Part shown: piece by piece, positions 52,019-63,419 of the stretch
How the letters are laid out: each line of letters opens with the position of its first letter
How positions within the stretch are numbered: position 1 is the first letter of the stretch
Source: Undaria pinnatifida
Lineage: Eukaryota; Sar; Phaeophyceae; Laminariales; Alariaceae
Assembly: GCA_012845835.1 (NCBI GenBank)
Contig: JABAKD010000008.1
Span: forward strand, 1,881,558-1,945,557
Direction: 5' to 3'
DNA length: 64,000 bases
Made by a program: the position numbers and the translations under genes
The notes under the pieces: generated by a model
What the model was told of the DNA's origin: nothing
Databases searched by the model: none
What the model saw: only the letters and a program-made list of their open reading frames with translations

Positions 52019-52286
52019 TCAGGATCACTTGAGAGAGGGACCAATTTGAAGCCGCTTCGTGAGAAAACCCCAAACTTGCGCCATTTTCGTCGAAAGCTTC
52101 CTGAACCACTGAGCTGGCGTCCCCTTCCAGCAGCCGCGCGCCATTTCGCAATCGTTCTCCTGCTGCTGCTCCTCCTTCTCCTCCTCTCCCTCCTAGTCTA
52201 CCTCCTCCTCCCATAAGCCCATAAGCGTCGCTCGCCACGAGCATCCCCAACAAAACTACCAGCTTTGCTCGTAAGGAGACGTGCAT
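52019..52286 (-). CDS. Putative first exon encoding a signal peptide, secreted or membrane protein
   Basis: The chosen start (Met at 52286) gives a textbook signal peptide: basic n-region MHVSLRAK, hydrophobic core LVVLLGMLVA and a cleavage context SDAYG. A Met six codons upstream (52304) is less typical. After it come a Gly-rich linker (GGGGRLGGRGGEGG), then GERLRNGARLLEGDASSVVQ and EAFDENGASLGFSHEAASNW. The best donor is CCTGA|GTGAGG at 52018 (phase 1); CTCAA|GTGATC is an alternative. The open frame continues to TAG at 51957. No family recognised. Likely 5' exon of the split minus-strand gene. Confidence 0.5.
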
Positions 52287-52447
52287 TGTTGCCGCCGAGC
52301 GCACAGAAACGCAGATTTGGAAACGGTGCCTCTGCCTGGAGATGATGATTTGGTCAGGTCTGTTGACTTTTTTTCTCTAGCTGCTAGGTCTGCCTGAAAC
52401 CGAAATATCTACTCGTTGCGTTGCTCTCCGCTCGCCTCTCCTACAGT

Positions 52448-52528
52448 CTGCCGGAGGAAGGCATGCGATGACGCCCGGGCTTACTGCCTCTTTGCTCTTG
52501 GGAAGGATCAATCAACAGCGTCGCTCGT
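52448..52528 (+). CDS. Possible plus-strand exon upstream of the signal-peptide exon
   Basis: Acceptor CCTCTCCTACAG, donor GTAAGC, and a frame reading CRRKACDDARAYCLFALGKD, then QSTASL. The same frame stays open to 52697 (93 codons in all, Cys-rich). It could be an exon of a divergent gene, or the reverse strand of the 5' region of the minus-strand gene. Weak. Confidence 0.2.
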
Positions 52529-52727
52529 AAGCCATGAACTGGTTGGTGATGGGGTTCATTTGTGCACAAAAAAGCACGTCGAACAAGAAAAAAGATGGGG
52601 CACAAAAGCAATACGAGGCTCATATTGTGCAGCCCTGCAAAGCTCGTTCCATGATTTTTATTGCGGTGGTTGCAAGCAAACTTTGAAAGTTCCATGATTT
52701 TGATTGATTTTGTGGTGTTACTTTTTT

Positions 52728-53040
52728 TTTTTTTTTTTGCACACTTTTACTTTCCCTGTTCCAGCTTCTGGACAAGCCGTGGTCACAGGTGTCATCCCTT
52801 CTCCTCCCCGGTGCTTGCCTTCAATTTTTATCGCGCATAGGGTTCAGCAATCCCACTGCTCGTCGATTTTTCATCGAACGTTGCTAACTCACGCTCTCGC
52901 GCTTTCCGCAAGTCAATTTGTCCACAAGAAAAAGTCCCAACGAATTTATACGAGTATGCACTCGGCGGGGCTCGAACTCACGAAACTGACCTATACCAGG
53001 CTCGAGGATAACCTGATACGCCACCGGGGCGACCGGTTAC
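52728..53040 (-). mobile_element. SINE D, full-length minus copy with tRNA-like head and poly-A tail
   Basis: On the minus strand the head (53040-52963) has box A TGGCGTATCAGG (53023-53012) and box B AGTTCGAGCCC (52978-52968), 33 bp apart. The body follows: 'gactttttcttgtggacaaa', 'ttgacttgcggaaagcgcga', 'gagcgtgagttagcaacg', 'aatcgacgagcagtgggatt', 'cacctgtgaccacggcttgt'. The tail is a run of about 15 A (plus-strand T-run at 52724-52738). Length about 310 bp. It is the reference copy for family D. Confidence 0.8.
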
Positions 53041-55215
53041 TATTTATATGCAGCTGTTTTACTTTGCTCCTGCTGCTGCTGCTGGTGCAAGCACAGCAGA
53101 ATGCTGCAGCAGTCAGTGAGTATCGTGTATGATCGTGTACTATGGGGACTACTCGTATAGCTCTATCCATGTCATTTGAAGTACGGGATGGTGTGCACGG
53201 TAGTTTCAGGGGTCCTTCTGTTTTGGTTGGTATCGCGCTGCATACAGTCTGTTTCCGCTGTGTGTTGTTGTGTTGGTTATGATTATGATGATGATGAGTG
53301 CGTCCGTCTTACCTACCACCAGGTCTCAACCCCAGTCAACCCTAGCATTTTATTTTACCCAGATGTCTGATACTCCAGACAAACTGAAGCACTCTGTTCT
53401 TAGGACATGAGGAGTTTGGCTGTGCTCGTGCGATGCGCCTCTACTACTACCTGGAGCGAGGGTCTGTGCGACCAGCGGTCAGATCGCCACAGCCAATTGC
53501 ATCTACCACGGCTGCGCGCTTGTTGTGGCGTGTGCGTCGGGTGTTTGGTGGTTGTTCGATGATTGCAGCAGTATATTGCTGCTGTAGTATTAATGGTTAC
53601 TATTAATAGTGGTACTAATGTAGTAGTATTCTTCACGACCGACCACCGACCATGCCACCAAAACCAACCACCAAGTAATTATTACCAAGACTTGGTATTT
53701 ATTACCATTTGTCCAGGTACAGTATTTAGTTGTTAATACATTTATTTATTAGTCCAGTACTACCCAGGTATCTAGGTTCATATTATAATCAAGATATAAA
53801 ATGTTGGTATGTCTGTCGGTATATGATAACACCTGGGGGGGGTGTTACAGACAGCAGCAGCAGCAGCAGTAGAGTACGATATTATAGTAGTAGTACTTCT
53901 ACTTACTATTAACAATTTCCTTCCTGGAATATCTAGAAAGACAAAACAGCAGTACATTATTGTGTATATGTACGTATGTGTATATAGTATATGTACTACG
54001 TGTATATAGTACTATTTTCACTCCATCCAGGTATAATATTAGTAGTATACACAATTCCGAAACCACCGGTATGAATTATCTCATGGATAGCTGGCAGTGA
54101 AGGGTGGAGTGTGTCTGTGTCAAGGTGGTGGATGGTGGGTGTGTTCATCTTTCGGCATCGATAAAAACATTCACTTTCTTCGTACGCACGATCCGGCGTC
54201 CCAACAAAACGACACAAACAAATAAATATTATGTAGTCTACCACAAGTATCCCAAATAGTCTATCTGATCGTTCTACGGAACACAGCGGCAGCCTCAAGT
54301 GTGCTGGTGTGCGTGGTGTGTACCCTCGGTGTACCGGTATTAATTTCCAGTACGATTGAGTACTACTACTACTTATCTGGTACTACTGCTGATACCACTA
54401 CTACATACACTACTATGCTGCTGCTGTTGTTGTTGCGCTAACATCATACTACTACTCGTAATATGCGAAATAAATAAATGTTAATTGCCACCTCTCTCTG
54501 CTACTGCGTATCACATGTTTATAATATCGTATGCTACGCACAGCTTGCAAAGATGAGTTTCGACAAAATCTTCGGTCTCACAGCTGCAGTGTATTTTTTT
54601 TTTTAGTCTAAAATAATATGCTGAAATGTATATCACGCGCAGTACGTCGTGCACTACATGGAAGTATTCGAAGTATATTTAGGTATAATTAATAGATGAT
54701 GCAGGAAGAGCGGCGGCAGCGAACGGCGGCAGCAGCAGAAACAGCGACCCGCAGCTCAGCAGGATCATCGGCACAGTATAAGCAGTGCAACTCGTTCGGC
54801 CTCCCCCGGTGTTGCATTGTTGTGTTAAATCCATACGACATGGTAAAAATAAAGGTGGCGAAAAAAAAACCCCATCACTCCTAGACTAGACTACTATATA
54901 TATTATACTAAAAACTTCTAGATACCACTACTATGTGCGAGATGGCCGCCCATATGAACTCTGTTCGTTTTTTGTGAGTACATACTCAACGTCACACGTC
55001 GCGTCATAAGCCATTCTTAAGGCCAGCTACACACTACACGTCACGCCATAAGTCAGTCTTAAGGCCAGCTAGGTGCCTGTCAGTTCGACCCCGGTAAAGC
55101 AGTCGATGTACGGTCATCTTCGCAAGTATTTTTCATCCCCCCCAGCCCCGCCGCCGCCGGCGACACTTTTCTAGTCTAATATTAGTAGTGTACACCTGGT
55201 ATCATATATGCTTGA
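53040..55215. other. Mostly unique sequence without a supported gene
   Basis: The stretch holds short CAG/CTG and TAG/ATA triplet patches (53070-53110, 53850-53870, 54360-54430), repeated 'gtatatgtac'-like words near 53965-54010, a reversed family C core at 54530-54615, and a short imperfect duplication at 54990-55075 ('cgtcacgycataagycakt', 'cttaaggccagcta'). Several CCAGGTA half-motifs lie at 53713, 53764 and 54027. No exon-like segment convinced me. Confidence 0.4.
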
Positions 55216-55445
55216 TGAACGGATGCAGTTCAGGGTTTTATAGTTTCCGCGCACAGACTGCCTAACATCACCCTGTTGACCCTGATAGCTACACTGTAGT
55301 TGCAAGGGGAGTCGCCGACCTATATCGTTAATGAGGACACACAACCCGTAATACGCGCGATCGGAGTATAACACACAGCTTGCAAAGATGAGTTTCGACA
55401 AAATCTTCGATCTCACAGCTGGAGTGTATTATCATTTTTTATAAT
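55215..55445 (-). repeat. Family C element, minus orientation
   Basis: 'tatagtttccgcgcacagac', 'caccctgttgaccctgatag', 'aaggggagtcgccgacctat', 'acccgtaatacgcgcgatcg', 'cacagcttgcaaagatgagt' and 'gatctcacagctggagtgta'. It lacks the distal ~60 bp. A TACCAGGTA motif sits at its right edge (55445-55453). Confidence 0.75.
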
Positions 55446-55454
55446 ACCAGGTAT

Positions 55455-58090
55455 ATGCTTGCGATCGTAGTGTTGAAAGTAAGTGTAGTAAGTTGACGGC
55501 ACTCTTCTTGTTCCTTGACGGACAGCAGCTGTAAAGGAAATCCTCGATCGAATCTTGAACTAATAGCCATATGCAGCGTAAGATACCTGGTAGCCCATAA
55601 TACGAAGAAACTGTTAGATGCTGTTCAGTACAGGACACGTATTAATAATCGGAAACAGACCACTGACTCAGTCAGGCTGACCTTATTTGGGAGAGGGGTG
55701 TCTTTTAAACTAACTTTGATATCCTGCTGTAAGAAGGCTCCCAGGTTTCTTGTATTCCCGCAATTATCAGCCCGTCTTGCTTATTATCCCGTTTCTTATT
55801 TGTGAGGCCAAGGTGCTCCTGGGTGGTAAGGGACACCGGAGGTACCGGTATACTTGGAGGCAACGGTTCGCGTTGTCTAGCTTCTTCTCGTGTATTGCTT
55901 CTTTCTTGGATCAATCAAGGCTTTTGGTATGGGTCAAGGCTCCAAGAAGTGCGTTTCGATATGCGCGAGATTCCACAAAATAACTAATTTTTATAATAAC
56001 CCCCCGTACATGTATCAATTTCCCGCCACATCTACGTTGCAACTTCAGGACCCAGGTACCTGGTAAGGAACACAATTCTGGCACAATCAAATACTACGTT
56101 CTCAGGTCCACAAGGATCGTCCTAGGGACCAATCTTTGGTTTATATAATAATAGCTAGATTCGCACATAACTTCTACTTCACCGAAGTACAACATTAGCC
56201 TACCCTGAAAAGTCGTAGATACAGATCATACGACGATCGTGTTTGAGATGCTACGTGTCAGTAACCATCATGTCGTTACTTGATACACTTAAAGTCATCT
56301 GGTGTACATTGCACGTTGCTAGTATGACAGACAGTTTTCAGTCTGGTAGTTGTTGCCGTTTATCGATGCAGTACGTAGCAAGCACAAGTCTCAGCAGCAA
56401 TATCTTGCATACATTATACACCGCAGTTTACAGGCTAATCATATCCAGATACCTCGTACATGTAGTACGTACTGGTACACGTTGAGAGGGACAGTCTTTG
56501 GTATCCCCATTGGAACCGGTAGCAAGATGTTCAAGAAACGAGTTGTTGCTGAAGTAAGAAGATGGGCTACGTAGGGTCATATGATCACATACCCTGAGAT
56601 ACGAGTTGTTAAACAACAAGGCTGCAGGATCTCGTATTGGGGTATTTTGCTTGTTGGGGTCATAGTGTGTTTTTCGTTTTTTATCCGTACCATGGAATTA
56701 TATCGGTTAGTACCGTTGTTCGAGGGTACATTTCAAGGGTCCTTTTTTTTGTTTGAAACGGATTTTGAAGGTCCATGTCTTTGAGCTACGATTGACGCAC
56801 AGGCGCCTCGCCCACATGTGCTCGCTTCTTTTTTGCTCACCATCAGCTCTCATCTGCTGAGCAAATTAATCGTCAATCAACATTTCGGCTTGGGGTCGCC
56901 GAACAACATCTTTTCTGCTAGAGCTCTCTGCTCTTACAGGCTCACCTAACCGTGACCTTCGTTTGCCTCAAATCATGTATATAGGCTGTGTCTTCATGGG
57001 GTCATCCGAAAGCAAGCCTACGAACGTACACCAACTGAGAGCTGATACACGCCACATGCCATCTCATATGTAAGAGGGTTTAATAGATCGAAGGATGGAG
57101 ACTATGTGTGATAGATATCTCCCCAGATCGGACAGATGGGGGTCGAAGATGCGGCTATTCGAAACAACTGAACGAGACTATGTACATATCTATCCTCGCA
57201 CCTCGTAAATGAGGCTGAAACGCCTCTCGTAAGGTCGAGACGTGGTATACTGAAAAGGGAGAGCAAGCCCAACGAGGCGGGGCGTGATACGCGAAGAACC
57301 ATGTTCAAACTAAAACTGAAACTGAAACGAAGGCAAGAATAGGAAAACAATACACGGCAACGCATACGGCCGAGGTCGACAACGGAAGACCTAGAAGGGC
57401 ACGCAACGTGGATCCGTGGTCGGACCGCGGAAAAAAAAATAAGAAACTTACCATAATAAGCACAAAGACGACAACACAAAAAAAAATAACAAAAGTGAAT
57501 AAACAAATTGGCACAGATGACCAGCAAGCACATCACCCCATATTAGTTAGCTGATAGGTGTCCTGTACTGTAGTCGTCTATAAATACAAACATCATATTT
57601 TAGCTGTCCCCAGGAACTCACGCGGCAGGATAATTGCTGTTGTAACTGTCGCCAACTTGTCGTGTGCGTTGGTTGATGATTTGGAGCATCGAATAGATCA
57701 ATTTCGGTGGGCGGTCGTAGAACCTCGGTTGCAGAACCAGGCTTCAGCCAGCTCGAAAGGCCCCCGTACCCCTAAGCCAGGCCAGCTATTACTGCCTAAC
57801 TCACAATACCCCGTAAATATGACAGCTTGAAAGGCCTAAACGAACACTAAACTAAACCGGAGAGAGGTACAGGAGGGAGGTAGAGGTTGTGCATAGGTAG
57901 CCTGTTTTATGAGGTTCCCTTTGTATTCTTCTGATTTGTGGGAATGTTTATGAGTGATGGGCATTGAAGTTCATCGTGCTGCATTATTGTCGGATGGCGA
58001 AAACAAACGAAGTAATAATTACTAGATCGTCAGCCAAGAGTCTTTCTTCGTTTGTTTGACACAGAGATTGAATTGAGTGTGACTATGATA
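55455..58090. other. Unique sequence, nothing recognised
   Basis: No repeat family of the window, microsatellite or convincing exon was found in these 2.6 kb. Short frames (up to 144 codons, 57102-57536 minus; 96 codons, 55515-55805 plus) show no signal peptide, motif or splice support. Two TACCTGGTA motifs occur at 55584 and 56057. It may be intron or intergenic. Confidence 0.4.
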
Positions 58091-58092
58091 CG

Positions 58093-58443
58093 TTGACCTC
58101 GGTCTCGCGTAATTCTACGTTCTACATGTTGTCCCGCATGCATAATGCACCGTGTAACACGCAAGATATCACACCCCGTGCAGTGAATCTCAGAGACGAG
58201 TTTGTCCAACACTGGCGGAGCGAACACGCCGAAAACTTTATGCCTTTGGAAAGAGCTCGGTCAAACTATGGGGCTTTGGAAAGACGCCTCGCTCGGCGTT
58301 TTCACTCTCGCCGTTGTGAAGAAAATCAGCGTCGAACATCGTCGGAGGGGGTGTGTTGTCCATGGTGTTGTTCGGAAAATATTTCATACTGGTACTTGTA
58401 CCTGTCTGCTGATGCCATGGACTTAGTCGCATATTTGCCATAA
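58093..58443 (+). CDS. Hypothetical ORF (116 aa)
   Basis: The middle is charged and protein-like (RDEFVQHWRSEHAENFMPLE, then RARSNYGALERRLARRFHSR). An acceptor-like GTGAATCTCAG at about 58193 would make 58194 onward an exon. The minus strand is also open over 58441-58238, and 'ctttggaaag' is repeated at 58243 and 58275, so chance openness is possible. Family unknown. Confidence 0.2.
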   Translation: MTSVSRNSTFYMLSRMHNAPCNTQDITPRAVNLRDEFVQHWRSEHAENFMPLERARSNYGALERRLARRFHSRRCEENQRRTSSEGVCCPWCCSENISYWYLYLSADAMDLVAYLP

Positions 58444-59149
58444 TTACACTATTGATACTACTATTGATGTTATATTTTGTACAACTATTAACAACTGTCA
58501 GGTAACACTTTTAGCAGCGCGGGGCTGTTGGGTTGGGTGACGGTGACGTAGGTCTGCTTGCCATCCGACCTGCAACTCAATTAAGAGGAGGCATACGACA
58601 ACGCGCGCAATAAAAAACATGAAAACATGCGTGGTGATTGTACCACTCGCACACTCGATGGCGGTTGCGGTTTTGCGCGTGTACCAGCTCGTGGCTGATG
58701 TATTTGCCTTGCGCAGATTCGCTTGCCGATGACCGGGCAAAACACAGCGTACAGTGGCTATCCAGGGGCTTAACACGAACCACAGTGATTTGATCTTGTC
58801 CGTGAACTTTTCAATAGAAGAGAAAAGATGATGATGGTTTGCTGGCGACCCGGGCCAGCGATTGATTTGTTGTGTCCAACAGAGTTAAGTGATGAGGGAC
58901 TTAACGTGAGTGACCAAGTAGGCGCTTGATGCGCTTGTCCCTCGATCATAAATGAAACCAAACTACAAGACGCCAATAAGACATTACCCCAGTGCAGGAT
59001 CTCTTAGCCTTATTGTTGTTCCACAAGTATGTTAGGGTACGTAAAAATGACCCTAGGGTCTGAACACAATGATATTGTTCTACCTGTGTCAAGGGTATCG
59101 ATCTGGATTTTGTACATTATTTGCTTTTTTGTTTGCTTTCTGGCGGATG

Positions 59150-60665
59150 TTAATGGAACCTTTCATGGGAGCTTCCACACTGCCATGGAACTTCCATGGG
59201 GCTGATGGAAGCTTCCAAGGAAGTAGTGGAAGCTTACGTGAAAGTTTACGTGGAAATTTCCGCGAAATTTTCCATGGAATTTTCCGTGGAATCTTCCATG
59301 GAAGCTACCACGAAAGCTTCCATGGAAGTGGTGGAAACTTTCATGGACGCTTCCGTGGAGGTTGTAGAAGCTTCGACGGAAGCTTCATCTATGGAAGTAG
59401 TGGAAACTTATGTGGAAGCTTCTACCGACTTACTGGGTGCTTTTAAGAATCATGGATGTAAACTTCCGAGGAATATTCCATGGGCATCAGGTAAGCTTCC
59501 ATGGAGATAGAATAGGCTTTCACAGAAGCTTCCGTTCGCGTACCTCCATGGGGTTTTGCGGTATCTACCATGAAAGTAGCAGTTCCCACGGAAGCAAGTG
59601 AAGCTCTCATGGAACCAACTTGTATTGGTTGATTGCACCTCCATAGAAGCTTCCGTGGTAAGCTTCCATAGAATCTTGAATCGCTTCCATATACTATTAA
59701 AGAATGTTGAAGCACTTTTGGGAAAGCTTTCATGAATGCGGTAGAAGCTTCCGTGATAATACAAAATAAAAACAGAGAAATACTAATAGCTTTCATGGAG
59801 GCTTTTAAGGATGTACGGATTTTTTCATTGAAGTATTGGACTTCCTTAGCAGTAGTGATAAGCTTCCATAGAAGTACTGATGATAGTAACCATGGAAGTG
59901 GTGTAAACTTCCATAGAAGTGGTGTATACTTCCATGGAAGTGGTGGAAGCTTCCATGGAAACTTCCATTGCATGAAATTGCTGGAATTTTCCGTGAAAAT
60001 GGTGGAATTTTCCATGGAAGCTTCCACGAGAGCACTGAAAGCTTCCATGGAAGTACTGGAAGTTCTCACGGAAGTACTGGAAGCTTCCTTAGTAGTACGG
60101 ATAATACTGGCAAATTCCATGGCGGCAGTGGTGGAAACTTTCACGGAAGCGGTGAAAGCTTCCATGGAAGTGGTGCAAGCGTAACTATAGCGCTAACCCT
60201 ATCCCTAACCCTGACCCGAACTCGAACCCCAACCCGAACTACTTCCATGGAATTACTTCTGTGACAGCCGAACGAACTGCAGCGGACGCTTCCGGTGCTT
60301 TCATCATAGCTTACACACAAGCTTCCACTGCCGTCAAAGATCCCTCAGCTTACATGGAAGCCGCTTTCATTGGAGGGTTCCATGATTTTTGCATGAAATC
60401 TTCCATGGCAGTCCAATGGAAACTTCTGTTTGCTCAGGGGGGGCTGTTCTAAGGGTCCTACCGGTACTTCCATGGAAGCTTGGAGAGAAGTACATGGAAG
60501 TACTACTCTTCCATGGAAGTATTGGAAGCTTCTATGGAAGCATACAGCATGGAATTAGTAGAAGTTGGAAGCTTCCATGGAAGAATATTACATGGAAGAA
60601 GTGGAAGTTTCCGTATAAATCCCCCGTGGAAGCTTCCACCACCTCAACGGAAGCTTTCTAGGAAG
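59150..60665. repeat. Array of palindromic GGAAGCTTCC / TTCCATGGAA modules
   Basis: Over 1.5 kb the words GGAAGCTTCC and TTCCATGGAA (both self-complementary), and shorter GGAAGC/TCCATGGAAG forms, recur every 10-40 bp with variants (TTCCGTGGAA, GGAAGTACTGG, GTGGTGGAAAC). A telomere-like patch (60188-60240) interrupts the array. Because modules are often 6, 9 or 12 bp apart, frames of 150-240 codons stay open on both strands (MEAS, VVEAS, SMEVVE). I treat these as by-products. Confidence 0.8.
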
Positions 60666-61239
60666 ACGATGGAAGCTGCTTACACGCCGGGGATAGGGGC
60701 AGCTTTGTCCCTTCCCCACCTTTCTCTGGGGGAATTTTTTGTCCTGACTACTGTGTTTCCCTGTACTAAACAAAACATTTACCAGGTATAGCTTTGGGCG
60801 CCTCGAGGTAGAGGGTAGCACCTCCCTTTTTGTCGTCGACCGGAGCTGATCGTCAAGGACCAGCTGCCGCTACACCGGTATAGGCCCACTACGCAAAGGT
60901 GTATGCGAAGGACGGCGCCCCAACGGCTTCACTGTAGATCTACCAACCAGTCATGGGTCTGCGTGCGATCACGATCTAACGATTGGTCCAAGGGTGGCCA
61001 GGAAGTCGACCATAGGTAGGGCGATTTGTTTGTTTCTCCCTTTTTCTCCATGAAGAAAATGGGATTTTACAGACTACTTAGGTTGACACATGGACACTAC
61101 CGAACCGAAATCGTTGAGCCGTCACAGTAGATTCCACTTCACCAAAATAACAACGACAGGCTCGCTTTGGGGGGGGGCGTTAAAATGATTGGGCTGAAAA
61201 ATCGTGCTCGGCCACGAGTGCTACACTATTTCCTATATA

Positions 61240-61900
61240 GTAACATATGCTCAAGGTTGCTGAAGGTTGGCGTCGCAGTAGAGGCTCAAGCCTCGCTCGG
61301 GTAAGGTGCTTCTTGTTGGTTAGCGAGTCCATAATGCACGCCCAAAGAACGCAAGCCAGCGCCGACACTAACAAGTATTTCGACGTGTCGAAGCTGTCGG
61401 CGCTGCAGCAGCAGCAGCAGCAGATCATGCAGTAGCTGGCGCTGAGCAGAGGTTGGGGTAGAGCAAACGCAGAGAGTGGATTCATATCTCGCAGCACAGG
61501 AGTCGAAGTTGCTCCTGTACAGACGGTTTCGTGCCATAGTAAATCGCTTTTCCATATACGGACAGTGGGCAGCCCGATTTAAGAGCGCCCCGTGACAGGC
61601 CGAAACATGCGCTCTTAGCTACAAAACGCTCTTATATGTAGTGGGAAATACATAGCCTAGAGTGTGGCGGGACATGCCGAGTTAGCCGCTCTTAACTCCC
61701 GAATGCTCTTACCTCGGATACTCTTAAGAATCGGGGTACCCACTGTAAAAGTATAAAACCCAATTGTCCCTTGCACTACAAACATACTGACAGGTTCTTC
61801 TCGTTGACTGGTGGGTTCATACTGCACACCCAAGGAGCGCAAGCAAGCGCCGACACTATCAAATACATGCGTCGGCGACGCGGGGGTAATTTTTGGGGCC
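61240..61900 (+). repeat. Family M and a duplicated ~90-bp block
   Basis: 'ttgttggttagcgagtccat', 'aatgcacgcccaaagaacgc', 'aagccagcgccgacactaac' (61310-61370) is repeated as 'ctcgttgactggtgggttca', 'tactgcacacccaaggagcg', 'caagcaagcgccgacactat' (61800-61860). Between them 61660-61745 matches 14945-15030 in inverted orientation. The 62-codon frame 61247-61435 with a short Gln run is not supported. Confidence 0.5.
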
Positions 61901-61904
61901 TCTT

Positions 61905-62100
61905 TTTTGCAGTGGTTCGGGGTCACTCGAACGAGTGATCCCCCTGTTGCGGTCTCAAGCGTTCGCGCTGTTTTTCATCTGCCGTGTGAAAACCGCAATG
62001 GAACGGTCAGTTATGCACCAGGTATGCCGCAAGCAAATCTCCTTCCAGGTATAGTTTTTTTTTGTTGAGGCACAGAGTCACTCGGGCGAGTGACTCAAAT
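61905..62100 (+). mobile_element. Family J element, two palindrome copies
   Basis: GGTCACTCGAACGAGTGATC (61921-61940) and GAGTCACTCGGGCGAGTGAC (62075-62094) are near-perfect palindromes bracketing 'gcggtctcaagcgttcgcgc' and 'gtgaaaaccgcaatggaacg'. The orientation of the palindromes and internal words matches 25411-25600. Confidence 0.6.
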
Positions 62101-62164
62101 ACAGCAATGGAAAAGGGGGTGATCCCCCCCCGCCATACCGCAGCCATGGTCCGAGGGAAAGTGA

Positions 62165-62295
62165 TAGGGTTCTTCGACGGGCGGGGCCACGAGTTTTCCT
62201 GGTGTGTTCTTCCGCTCCAGGGTGACTGGAACCTGTCCTCTCTGTCCTGTGACCACGGACTTGGTTATGCGAGTTGATGTGAGCACAACAACAAT
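62165..62295 (+). mobile_element. SINE-like F module
   Basis: 'ttcctggtgtgttcttccgc', 'tccagggtgactggaacctg', 'tcctgtgaccacggacttgg', 'ttatgcgagttgatgtgagc' and a short ACAACAACA tail. The 8-bp CTGTCCTC is duplicated. No gene in 62295-62840. Confidence 0.55.
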
Positions 62296-62844
62296 ATATC
62301 CTCCGTTGACGCGGTGGAAAGCATTGCACGCCCCGGGTTGTGGAGGGTAAGGCCTTCATCGTCGACCAGGTGGCAGCGAGGTGTCGTAGAGGCAAACACC
62401 ACAACATAAAATGGTGATCCTAACTTTTGCTGTTGTCCGACCTGCAGCGTCCTGCCATCGACCAGCCGACAGCAGCAAGCGTCACTAGCGCCCTCTGCCG
62501 TAGCACGCGCCACTAACGACGAACACGTCAGCAATGATATACTGAAGACGGTGCCGTGAGGCGGCCCCCTCATTAGAACACGCCCCACAATAAGAAACCC
62601 AATCTCGTTACCACCGACTGAGATTCCCCGGGGAAAGCAATGCGGGGGGGGAGGGCAGGGGAGTTACCACACCGATTGCATAGTTGACTGCTGAACGGCA
62701 GTTTTTAGTGTGCAGCTTAAAAGCAACACCCCCGTCTTTCTGACCGTCTGAGCCTCATGCATAGCGACCAAGGCCACGACGAGTACAGCGGTCTTGCCTA
62801 TCGTATGGGGAGAACATGCATCAATACGGGTGTTAAACTCGTGC

Positions 62845-63140
62845 TACGATAGAGGGGTGGACCACGTTTTTTCCTTAATACTACCCCTCACTTTCGGAGC
62901 TTAAGACATGTCCTTCTTAACCCAAAAAACTTGTTTGGAAAAAAATAAACCTGCTTTATCGCGGATGAAACCATCCCCATGGCCTAGGTACGCGACGAGG
63001 AGGAAAATCATGCGTAGAAAATGGTCTATTATTTATTTATTTTCCGACGATTTTGGGTTAAGGAGCGGGCCTCGCCATTCAGAAACCTTTTCACACGAAA
63101 ATTTCTACCTCTATCGTATGATAGCACGTGTCGTTACCAC
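62845..63140 (-). mobile_element. Family A element with both termini (A10)
   Basis: Left end GTGCTACGATAGAGG (about 62850-62864), right end CTACCTCTATCGTATGATAGCACG (about 63103-63127). Interior: 'acccctcactttcggagctt', 'aagacatgtccttcttaacc', 'ctttatcgcggatgaaacca', 'catggcctaggtacgcgacg', 'cgacgattttgggttaagga' and 'gccattcagaaacctttt'. About 280 bp, a good reference copy. Confidence 0.75.
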
Positions 63141-63419
63141 GCTATGCGTGTGTCGCACAGGTGCTTGCATTGGTTGCAGTCCGGAAAGCTTCCCGTACCC
63201 CAGAAGTCCTAGTAGAGTCGTCCCACGCTAGGAGTGCAGCAGAATCTAAGAAGTTTCTGTGCTCCTGGCATTGAGGAGCTCAACATCTCACCGGAAGCAC
63301 GACTTCGGAGGCGTTTGTTCCCGCGACCCGACCAGCACTTATCTGCGCTGTTGATAGTCCTCAAACAAATTCACCCTTGGACCAATGGTAAGGTACGGGG
63401 GTTATGTTGTTTTACCCCC

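Noticed and set aside
59443-60165. 240-codon minus frame and 150-codon plus frames in the palindromic field
   Set aside because: Frames are open on both strands because modules repeat at multiples of three; composition is repetitive and no start or splice context fits.
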